64,000 bases of DNA from Dichotomocladium elegans (Eukaryota > Mucoromycota > Mucoromycetes > Mucorales > Lichtheimiaceae), in the NCBI GenBank assembly GCA_025716815.1, contig JAIXMN010000008.1:1-64000 (forward strand), in the 5' to 3' direction. The position numbers were made by a program, and so were the translations under genes. This document shows, one piece after another, positions 46,735 to 56,566 of the stretch (the stretch's first letter is position 1; each line of letters opens with the position of its first letter). The notes beneath the pieces were generated by a model that did no database searches, was not told the origin of the DNA, and saw nothing but the letters and a program-made list of their open reading frames with translations.

Positions 46735-49138
46735 ATGAAGTTTGGATCACAGCTGAAGGATGCCATCTATCCCGAATGGCGGGAGCACTACATTGACTAT
46801 GACGGGCTCAAAAGAAGGCTCCGAAAGGCAGAGAAAGAGCGGCCGTTTACGGAAAAGGACGAGACCGAGTTTGTGGAAGACTTGGATTGCAACCTTGAGA
46901 AAGTAAAGATGCTTTAGAAGGAGTGAGGGTAAGGGGAAAGGTTTGTTTTTTTTACGTTCTATTTTCCTGTTTCAGGTTTATGCATTTCACAGCCAGAAGT
47001 TGGACGAGGTTACGCGACGTATCAAGGCCGCTGCAGAGGAGATTAACTCGCATCTGGTGCCAAAAGAGAAATCGGCCGACCTAAGCCGGTTACAGGGACA
47101 CATCAATCAGATCGCCAACGATGTGACCCGTCTGGCCCGGTTCTCCCGACTCAATTACACGGGCTTCCTCAAGATCATCAAGAAGCACGACCGCCATGTC
47201 AACTATGTTCTCCGTCCGATGTTCATGGTCCGACTGAACCAATGCCCGTTTTGGAAACAGGACGATGACGGGCTGCTGATCAAACTGTCTGAGCTCTTTA
47301 GCCGGGTGCGAGGCGGTGACAAGCAGATGTCATTTAAGCCGCCTGTTTTCAAGCACCTCAGTCCCGACATGACGGAGCAGGAGGATATCGGCCACCATCG
47401 CGTCATGGTCAAACACTACTTTGTCCATGCGGACAACATCCTTGAGGTCAAAACATTTGTTCTCCGCCATTTGCCGGTCCTCATCTACCGTGACTACGGT
47501 ACAGACGAGGATGGGATTGATCCGCCTATCTCGTCAATCTATCTCGACAATACAGCTCTCGAGAGCTACAATGGCAGGCTCGAGAATGCCCGAGATTCGC
47601 AGGTCATCCGGCTCCGCTGGTACGGCAATGTAGAAACCAACACAGCAATTGCTTTTGAACGGCACACGCTTACGGACGAGGAACAGGGGGATTTTACGGA
47701 GCGTTTCGTTATAAAGAATAAATACATCGCCGGGTTCCTGAAGGGTGATCAAACATTCATCCAAAAGTCCGTCAACAAGATGCGAAACAGTTTAGGCAAG
47801 TCTGAGAAAGACGTGCAAAAATTCGTGCAATTTGCAACCGATGCGCAACACGTGATCTTACAGAACGGGTTACAGCCAGGTAGGAAGAAGTCTATCACCT
47901 CTCTCTCTCTCTCTCATCCCCTCCCCCCGCACGCGCCTCTTTCTCCACGGACCTACTCACTCGTACTAGTGCTTCGAACCTACTATCGGCGCACCGCTTT
48001 CCAGATTCCTGGAGATAACTGCATCCGCATCGCCCTCGACACCGACCTTTGCTTCGTCCGCGAAGACACCCGCCTCTTTGAGGATGACGACCACATACGT
48101 CGCCCCGAGGGGTGCTGGCAAAGACCCGATATGGATATCCAATATCCCTTCACAAGGATCCCCTCCACTGATATCAACCGTTATCCCTACGCTACCTTTG
48201 AAATCAAGCTGGACCTTCCGCCAGGTGTGTCTGAGCCCGAATGGATTTTGGATCTAGAGGAGAGTGGGATGTTGCAAGAGACGCACCAATTCAGCAAATT
48301 TGTCCACGGTATGGCGCTTCTATTTGATACCCGGGTTGCGCTGCTCCCATATTGGCTTGCACAGGTGGACGAGGACATCAACCAGCTACCTGTGCTACCT
48401 CCGCAGATCCCGTCAGTTCCTAAAAGGCCCTGCAAGCCTATAAGCCCCCCATCGTCCTCCTTCGCACTGTCCTCCGTCCCCGTGGTCAACAGCGGCGCAT
48501 GTCTAGGCACCGGATCCACACCCACAATGCCAGCGCCCTCTGAGGCCACGCCGCTGCTGAACGGACGCAACCGTGATACGGTGCCTCGGTACCTGGGGGT
48601 ATCCGCCCCTTCGAGGACCCTGCCGCCGCTATCGTACACTTCGCGCAGCTGTAGTGCGCTTTCTGAGGCCGGAAAAACAGGCTGGAGGAACCGTTTGTGC
48701 CATATATGGAGCAATTTAACGGTCCGAGGTCACCAGGATGAGAAACCTGCCGTTCCTCTGCCTCCGGGTGTTAAGGTGCCCAGAAAGGTGAACACCCCGT
48801 TACGTGTCGAGCCCAAGGTATTTTTTGCCAACGAACGTACCTATTTCTCTTGGATGTCGCTCGGATCACTCCTGTCCACATTCTCGATCGCCCTTTTCAA
48901 TGCCAGCGACACTGTGGGCAAGATCAGCGGCATCGTGTATACGCTCGTTTCCCTTACAACCCTCATTTATGGCATGGGCCTTTATTATCGTCGCCGCGAA
49001 TTGATTCGGAACAGGTTGCCTGGGCCCTATGACGACATCACAGGGCCTTCTGTCATTTGCTTTGCTTTGCTTTTCGCTGTAGGTTTGAATGCATATCTTA
49101 AATTTACTGCCAATCATTCCTCGTTCGTCCGCTTCTAA
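46735..49138 (+). CDS. SPX-VTC-DUF202 protein (vacuolar transporter chaperone, Vtc2/3/4-like), three exons
   Basis: VTC complexes make and translocate polyphosphate into the vacuole; the SPX domain senses inositol pyrophosphates. Exons 46735-46902, 46976-47879 and 47970-49138 give 746 residues. Residues 1-150: SPX ('MKFGSQLKDAIYPEWREHYI', basic patch 'FLKIIKKHDRH'). About 190-490: VTC tunnel domain with 'VIRLRWYG', 'RRTAFQIPGDNCIRIALDTD', 'PYATFEIKLDLPPG', 'FSKFVHGMALLFDTRVALLPYW'. About 630-740: DUF202 with three membrane helices after 'PKVFFANERTYFSWM'. The 90-bp second intron has no stop and is a multiple of three, so retention would add 30 residues. Odd: the VERKTH/KARF stretch that lines the basic polyphosphate tunnel in family members reads 'IAFERHTL...ERFVIKNKY', so catalysis is uncertain and the protein may be an accessory subunit. 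Confidence 0.9.
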
Positions 49139-49949
49139 TTCCCCGCCCCTCTCGATTCATTCCAAACTGTTTTTCTTTTCCTTTGTGTATTAAAGCAACA
49201 TACGATAACCCCTTCGATGATAGACACAACAGCCACTGTTACATCTCAAAAACAAATCTTTGCGTACGGATCTACTGTAGTTTAATATATAAAACATCCA
49301 GGACCCTAGCACAGGCTCTCAGGAGGTGGGCAGAGGTACAAACAATCGAATAGAGAGTGTTATACACCGTTTTCCAAAATTGCAGTTGCGTTTCGTCCAG
49401 AAATCTTTAGGGATGATGGCAAAACCAATGCTGGATGGACGGCGAAAGATGTCGCATAATCCTTCTCCAACTACACCGAGTCTCGAGGATATCGATGCCT
49501 GGAACTCAATCCTACTAAACAGTGTTGGTCGGTTGTGAAGGGTAACGCAAAACGTAACAGGTTCTTGGAAAGTGAGACGCGGATGTCCGTGAAACATTGA
49601 ATCGCTTAAGTTGAGATATAAAAGACCATCACTCATGCATCCCGTGTCTCCTTCGATCCGGGTTCCTTTCCGACACCATCACTGAAGGACGTGCACTGCC
49701 TCTTTGAGTGGAAATCCACCGCCTCCCGGCCTACCTTCCTGGAAGTGGCTTCGGGCTGCAGCCACCACCCCAGCACTTGTTACAGCAATCCCTCGGGCAT
49801 GGACGTACGATCATCTCCGAATTGACCTCCGTCAAGTACTGTCTCGCACGGTGCTCGCCATATGGCCAGCCCAATCGCGTTTCATCTACCATCTGGGAAA
49901 CGTTTCTGGCCGAATGCTTAAGCGGTCTATCTTTGAACTGTGATCCTGA
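49139..49949. other. Gap downstream of the VTC gene
   Basis: No supported gene. Protein-like frames occur on the minus strand (49319-49636, 49731-50066) but no family is recognised; they may be antisense of the decayed element that follows. Confidence 0.3.
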
Positions 49950-50897
49950 GTCGCTGACGCCCTTATCCCCAAGCAAAAGGATACGAACACTGTAGCTATT
50001 TATACAAAAAGAAGCAAGATTTAGGCGCATGACTACGCAATGTAATGCTGTCCAGCGTAAGATCAAGTCTTTCAGACGGATGCTTCAGAAAGGTTGGGCG
50101 CATGCAACCGCAGCAGAAACAGCTATGAATGCATGCAGTTCAGCACAGTGATGTCCATTGCAGTATGAAGGGAATCTTGCCGTTTCAGCCAGCTATCGCC
50201 CACATTTCCTCAATAAAGAGCATATGAATGGATAACACAATGTCAGCCTGCAGACAAAAGTAACGATCGAAAGAACCAAGAGCACATTGAAGTGGAACTG
50301 GGCGGGACGTGGCCATAAAAGAATTTCGTTTAGTTCAGGTCATGCAACCACCAGGCAAAGAAAGAGGGCAAGCCAATCCAAAATTGCAAGCAAGAAGGGA
50401 TCGTAACTATCTCTGTTTCCTTCAAGTTACAATGGACGAGATGAAAAAGTATAAGGATAGGAAGGAGCTATTGCCTGGTAATGGATATGACATTTATGCA
50501 TAAGGCTGCCGACTTCCTAGTTGTCATCCGGATAGGCTTTGATGGTGGGCCGGAGAGAGACTCAGTTATCATATGCAGCAATAGATTCACCAATCAAAGT
50601 TATGTAGTATACAGTGTTGTAAACCATCCTCGACCTCATTTATGGAATCGAGACATGGCAGCGCGCCTCAATATGCATCTTATCATCCGCAGCCTTCGTT
50701 CTCAGGGCTTGATTCCTCAGCAATTTCGCCGAGGAGCCATACCAGACACCATGTTGCGAGAACCGGGACGTGGCCGTAGAAATGTACGGGACCAAAGACC
50801 AAGGCCAGCACAACCGTACGATCAAGGCGATAACAATGACATTGATAATGATTCGTCCGGTAATTTCTATAGACACGATAAAGAGTTTACTCAGTAG
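49950..50897 (+). pseudogene. Decayed ORF ending in a RuvC-III-like motif (TnpB/Fanzor-type element?)
   Basis: Plus-strand fragments in changing frames. Near 49990-50130 a strongly basic helix-like segment ('QRKIKSFRRMLQKGWAHAT'). At 50309-50500 a charged stretch. At 50481-50897 a frame with a Cys/Asn-rich segment and 'HLWNRDMAARLNMHLIIRSL' plus 'GLIPQQFRRG'. The pattern W-x-R-D-x2-A-x3-N-(M/I) after a Cys-containing loop resembles the RuvC-III end of TnpB and its eukaryotic relatives (Fanzor), which are common in mucoralean genomes. The zinc-finger cysteines are incomplete, and frame breaks show it is dead. About 65 bases near 50330 resemble 31000. The assignment is inference from one motif plus layout. 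Confidence 0.35.
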
Positions 50898-51239
50898 CCA
50901 TCAAACCTTCGCTTTAGATTCGCGTTTCTACAACACAATGTGTTTTCTCAACAGCCACCTCGCCTCACATACTTTGTACATAAACACCAGACTATGTCCA
51001 TCTACAGTATAGAGCCTTTCAATCATCGTTCCCTTTGTCTCCCTTTTTGTCTTTCTTTTTTACGCATACTTTACCTCCACAGTTCTTTAGAAGCACGGTA
51101 TATCTTACGACAAAAAATATGCACATTTGAGACCCCCTAGTACGTACTTCATATAGCGGCTTACGACGGACCACTGTAGAATGATCACAAGTTGGATCAC
51201 AGTGGTTCTCCGATACGGCAGTTAACTAAACATCTGTAA

Positions 51240-52430
51240 GAGTGAGAGACCAATCCTTCGAAATCGCTCAACTTTATGCTATTCCGATGCTTCACTGATT
51301 CGGGTCATCAGAGTCTCGCTTTCCAAGAACCTACTACGTTTACTTTGCTCTTCACAGCCGAGCAAAAATGTTCAATAGGATTGAATTCAGGCGAATAGGG
51401 TGGGAAGATAGGCGCATCGATATCCTCAAGACTCGATGTATTTAGAGATATCCGCAGCCTTATAAATGAGTGCATTATCCATTGCCAAATAATGGCCCTT
51501 TATATATAATACTTATCCATTTCATCCATGGTAACCTAAAGAAAGTCGAGGTAGTCTCCTGTTACAGCTCCTTTGGTTGCAGCTATGGACTGTCCCACCT
51601 TTTCTTTTCCTTTTTTTTTGGCTAGTGGTTGTAGAGTCTCAAGCTACATTTAATGATGCCTGATGCCGAAATTGCTCCCGAGATGGGTGTTGTTTTTGCT
51701 CTTGTTTTCGGCACTGTAATTGCTGCAGCAAGTCCCTTGCTTGAACCATGCCATGCTGCGGTTCATGTTAATATGGAATCCAGACCCATCAAGAAGAAAA
51801 TCGCAGCTTTTTCCAAAGTCAATGTCGGTCGTAATCCCCATCTGCGGCACCCCAGTCAACGCGCTCTTGGACCTTTGCATCGCTCTTCCTGTCTACAGGC
51901 TGAAAACCGAGCCATTTTTCATAAATCGATGCAGCATCGTTTTGGATATTTTGAGGCGCTGGAATCTCTGAAGCAGTTGCTCCATCAGCTGCTCTAGGAC
52001 ACTGGATGGATTCTCATCCATGCATTCTAAAATAACACCTTTTTGCTCTTCATTGAGAATACGCGGAATGACCTCAGCTTCTACGTTTCTTAAAAATACT
52101 GACAGGGTCCTTTTCGTACTGTAATACCCATCGCTAGGCTGAACGAAGATATCTTCCTAGCAGCTGATGCATTCAAGACATTCTCACACATCCGTTTGAA
52201 AATCCTGACTGTGTCTTGGTCCGTGTACGCTGTGTAACTGCGCTTGAAATCCGCTTCTTTCATCCGAATGTATTCACTTGGGAATTGCGTAGCAACAAGC
52301 TCAGAGTTATCTATGGAAGATAGGCTATGCAGATACTCAGTGCGAGAACAAACGGATCGCAGAGAGTACATTTCTTCATCAACGACATGGCCATCGTAGT
52401 AGAAGAATAGGTTGCTCATGTCAGAATGTA
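51240..52430 (-). pseudogene. Tc1-like (Tc1/mariner) transposase, decayed
   Basis: The minus-strand N-terminal frame from the ATG near 52420 ('MSNLFFYYDGHVVDEE', then 'YTDQDTVRIFKRM') leads into 'IPRILNEEQKGVILECMDEN', a helix-turn-helix linker shared by Tc1 transposases ('LKISKTMLHRFMKNGSVFSL'). The first catalytic Asp region is 'CDFLLDGSGFHINMNRSMAW', where family members read (I/V)DE-(S/A)GF; here the acidic pair is changed to D-G. Downstream scraps include a NSILLNIF-type stretch near 51370. Several stops and frame changes make it inactive. A short leader motif at 52440-52590 is shared with 24640-24790. Confidence 0.75.
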
Positions 52431-52638
52431 AAAGTGTATAAAGGAGAAAGGTTTTTTGTGCGACATCTTTCCGTATCATCACGCGTAAAAGATTTCTGGG
52501 CAAAATGCCGAATTTGTACTTTTGGCGAACCCTGCGACTTCAGAACCAGTAGGGCGCGACTTTTGATTTTGGGGAATTTTTTTTTAGGCTCTTCTACTTT
52601 AGACATCTCCACAATAATTTACATCAACCAAAGCAGGA

Positions 52639-55600
52639 ATGGATCCTCGAAGAAGTAGATTTTCTCCCTATGTACCAAGTGGCAGCGGTAACAATGCTGG
52701 TGCCGGCGCAATGAGACAAGGATTTCGAGACCAGTCTGTTTTCCCCGAACGAGATGGCCGTATTGACCCACGGGGCAATGTCGGCGGAGGTGGCCCAATA
52801 ATGAGACCAAAGGGTGCGTACTTGACGCCATCATCGCCGCAACAACACCAGCAATTCCACAGTCCGCATCTGCAGCAAGGATTTAATAACAACTTCAATA
52901 CAAGAAATAACCAATCAGACTACACTACTTCTGTCATTCATGGTCAGCAACAACATCACCAACAACAACCCGTTTCGCACCCGCCATCGATGAACTCCCA
53001 GGGTAATCGAAGGGGAAACTCTCGCTGGGACACAAGGAGAAATGGTAAGAATAAAACAGAGCACACCCACCCACCCATCTCCTCGCGTTGGCTTCCTTCG
53101 TCTCTTCTCTTCCTCGCGATTGAAGTGTGAGCGACTGAACCGTGTGCGTGAATGCGTCCTGATTCTCAATGGGGGAAAACCGCATCCCATAATGTGTGAG
53201 AGGCAGCACATACACAGAAAGAAAATGAGAGAGTGAATCCAGCTTCCTTCGTTCTCTTCAATCCAAACAAAAGCACAATCAAGGGACATGCTAAGCTAAG
53301 CTCGAACCGCGACCTACCTATACTCGCTGGTCGGTGCCACGTCACCATGCTCGTACACTCTGAGCATGATAGGGAAGAAATTTGCATGTTTGAGGACATA
53401 CATATCCACGCACACGCCACAGCGCACACGCAAACACGCACACACATACACACTGGAAAGAATAGCCGAGAGCGAGAACGAAAGCGAAAAACAGAAAAAA
53501 GAAAGAGGGAGTGAGCAAGAGAGAAAGAGAGAAAGAGAGAGAGAAAGAGACCGGCACGACAGAGAACGAGTTTGTAAGAGAGTCATTGGATATGAGAGAT
53601 GTATAACGCTTTTTGTTGCTCTTTATATATGTACTGCAATTGCCTCTCCTCCTTGTTCCAGGTGATGGCAATAATCATGTCAACTATGCTGCTAAGAAAT
53701 CGTTGTCACCCCCTCGACTTCCATCCCATATTGAAGAAAGGCTGTTACGTGAGCGACCTTGCAGGACATTGTTTGTGAGAAATATCCAGGTAAAGATATC
53801 CGCTCATTTCTTCGGCTTATTTTCTTCGGCTACAAAGCTGACTTCATATATCCTTTTGCAGTATGAAGCGAATACGGATGAGATAAGAGCGGTTTTTTCA
53901 AGATTTGGGGATATCAAAGATGTGTTTGATTTGATCGAAAGTCGCGGCATGGTTTTTGTTACCTATGTAAGCATGCGATATCATTCACACCCTTCAGCTT
54001 GAGAATAATCCAATCTGTTTTAGTATGATATTCGTGCTGCTGAAGCAGCGAAAAAAGCCACGCAAGGAATGCATCTGAATAGTAGAAGAATTGATGTACA
54101 TTACTCTCTTCCCAAAGAAGAAGAGGAAAAGTCTCGATGTGACAGAACAAAAAACCAGGTACGACGGCACCTTCACGGTGTGTGCACGATTTTATATGTC
54201 ACAAGGAACAAGAGAACTTTTCTGACATCGATGTATGAAAAGGGGACCCTGCTGTTCACACTGACGAACACAAATGAATGGCTCGATGACAATGAGCTTT
54301 ACCATTTTCTTACACCATTTGGCGAAATCAAAGAGCTTCGTACGCCTCATTTTAGGAACCAGTCTGAGACAAGCTTGAGACGACAGCGCCTTGTTGAGTT
54401 TTATGACTCCCGCGCCTGTGTAAAGGCGTACGATCAATGTCAAAACAAAATGTATAAGAGTGGCATATGGGACGTTTCCTTTTTTTGGGATCATTCTAGC
54501 AGGCAAGTAGTTATTCGGGGGCGAGCTGCATAGTTGCTTATAGCAGACAAATGTGCGCAGGGAAAAGGATGGTCACAAGAAGCATGATCGTCCCGGTTCC
54601 GATTTTAAACGGAACAATCAACGTCGATCAAGTGATGTCTCTACTGGCAACAGGCGAAACGACAGATTCCTGACTCCAACGTCGGGTCATAATGATTACT
54701 ACCACGGCAATGCAATTGATTCCACGGGTAAGAATCTAGGGTTTGGATGGTATGATTGACGTTTCCTTTGCTGAATTTATTGCATTTCAAACCGGTAAAA
54801 CAGCCTCCTATGACAGCAGACAGACAGCCATACCAGCGGTAGGTGCTGGTTCGACTTCCATGATAGCGGGCCGAAATTCGTATGAGGATACACAACGCCT
54901 GGAGCAGGCGCAAAAAGCGCAAAAGGTAATGCATAAATTCCGTTGAACCCAGAGTGATGTTCTCATTTCCTTTAAAGCTTTTGACAATGATGGCAAACAC
55001 ATCATCTATCACTCCGGGCACGCTCAATAGTGGTATTACTCCCCCATCTCTTCCTCCTACTTTCCCTTCTCAGCCCCAGGTGGCCCCCGCTACTGGTCTC
55101 GCCAAGGTGAGCCCGTATCAAGTACAACAACCGCAACCGGCTCCAACAGTTCAGGTTCCTGTGGCTGCTGCTCCCCCAATCGCTCAGCAGCCACCTGCTT
55201 CTCAGCAGAGCGATCAGGCCTCACAAATTCAACAACTCCTTGGCCTCTTGGTATTTGCCCATCAATAGTAACGTCTGTGACGATACTAATTCGATCTATT
55301 TAGACCCAAGTGGCACAACAACAACAGCAGCAGCAGCAGCAACAGTACCAACAGTATCAACCTGCTCCAGCACCGTCACAAACCGTACAGCAATATCAGC
55401 CGCAACAGCCTCAGTATCAACCTCAGCAACAACAAGCTTCGTCGTATTCAGCCCAGCCGCTTGCCGCTGTGCCACAATATTCTCCTTCATTTCCTGCTTC
55501 TCAAGCTGCAGGTGGCACTGGCGGTGACCAAATGGCGTCAGCCGCATCACAATTAGCAGCTCGCGCACCAGCACCAGCACCAGCACCTGCACCAGCACCA

Positions 55601-55793
55601 GCACCTGCTGCTCCGCAACAGGCACCCGCACCAACGACGCAGACATTAGTGCCACCAGTCGTAACGGAATCACCAGCCCCAGCTAGCACTGCTCCCACCG
55701 GTGCCGCTGCAGCAAGCTTCACGAACACTGGCACGGCCAATGCTTTGAACCAGCTTGCCCAAATTCTACAAAGCCAGCAACAATCATATTCTC

Positions 55794-55824
<31 letters not shown>

Positions 55825-55885
55825 ATTACCCCCGTCATCCTCATCGGGGAAGGAATACACGAATTACCAGTATTATGGGAATTAA
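52639..55885 (+). CDS. Two-RRM RNA-binding protein with Gln/Pro-rich tail (Mei2/Csx1-like), nine exons
   Basis: Exons 52639-53044, 53662-53789, 53862-53966, 54024-54158, 54243-54502, 54561-54727, 54804-54925, 54978-55250 and 55304-55885 give 725 residues. The start is Gly/Asn/Gln-rich and disordered. RRM1: 'RPCRTLFVRNIQ' ... 'FSRFGDIKDVFDLI' ... 'RGMVFVTYYDIRAAEAAKKA', then 'GTLLFTLTN...WLDDNELYHF' and 'RLVEFYDSRACVKAYD' for RRM2. This RRM1-RRM2 pair resembles the front half of Mei2-type proteins, but no third C-terminal Mei2 RRM is found. The tail is rich in Gln, Pro and Ala, with two CAG runs and an Ala-Pro repeat. The first intron is 617 bp, about ten times the others, and intron 5 uses a GC donor. 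An AATAAA signal lies near 55907. It probably binds mRNA; the target is unknown. Confidence 0.85.
53045..53661 (+). other. Unusually long intron with CA- and GA-rich simple repeats
   Basis: GTAAGA...TTCCAG, 617 bp. It contains a CACA-rich run (about 53400-53452) and a GA-rich run (about 53463-53555). No ORF of interest was recognised. Other introns in the window are mostly 50-96 bp. Confidence 0.8.
55310..55830 (+). repeat. CAG/CAA runs and Ala-Pro repeat in the RRM gene tail
   Basis: CAA/CAG run at 55312-55345, an (Ala-Pro)n stretch at 55562-55612 and a nearly pure CAG run at 55795-55822. All are inside the last exon. The (CAG) run at 55795 is purer than those in the gene at 12-14 kb and so more likely to vary in length. 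Confidence 0.85.
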
Positions 55886-56566
55886 TCGATCGATCGTTTG
55901 TGATCAAATAAAATTGCTTGTTTTTTTTCGTCGCTGCAATTTAGCTTGTCAATTATTGAAATGGATAGCAAGGATCAGGTTGGGTTCCAGCAACGGGATC
56001 CCACCCCATAACAGACTTGGGTGAATTAGCTGTTGGAGTAGCAAAGATAGCAAATTTAAGAGTGACAGCATGGGATCGATCGAACTTCAACATACAAGAT
56101 CTAACAATGGAAAGGGCAGGAATCAGGTAAGAAATAATACATGTTTTACGTACAGCATGTCCCCCTCCCACGACTTTACCTATAGCAACTATCTGGTCCA
56201 GGGCAATCGCGTGTTGCAGTGGCAGTACCTCGCAGGGGCACAAGTGTTCAAGTAGGAGAGACACATTTACCCCTGAATGTGTACTAAAATAAAAGTAAGG
56301 TGCTCTGTGTCCTGAGAGTGTCTTGCTTGGATTACATATCATGTCAGTGAGAACGAGGAAAACCCTGATGTCTATATATGTACAAAAGAACCAATATGGA
56401 TAAATAGAAGGGTTGCGCAAAATGTTTATTTTTATATGATTCTGCTAACAAAGGCAGGAGGCTGCAATATTCGAAGAAAGGACTGGGCGAGGGGTCAATG
56501 GATTAGGAAAAAAACACCCTTTCGATGGTGGGGCTGTTGCTGTCTTATCTGGATAGGGCACTCATC
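55886..56566. other. Convergent 3' region between the two RRM genes
   Basis: Both neighbouring genes end toward this stretch. A few protein-like frames (about 55960-56260) are seen, but no family is recognised and no consistent splice model was found. Confidence 0.3.

Noticed and set aside
54192..54506. Minus-strand ORF across the RRM exon
   Set aside because: Antisense of a well-supported spliced RRM exon.
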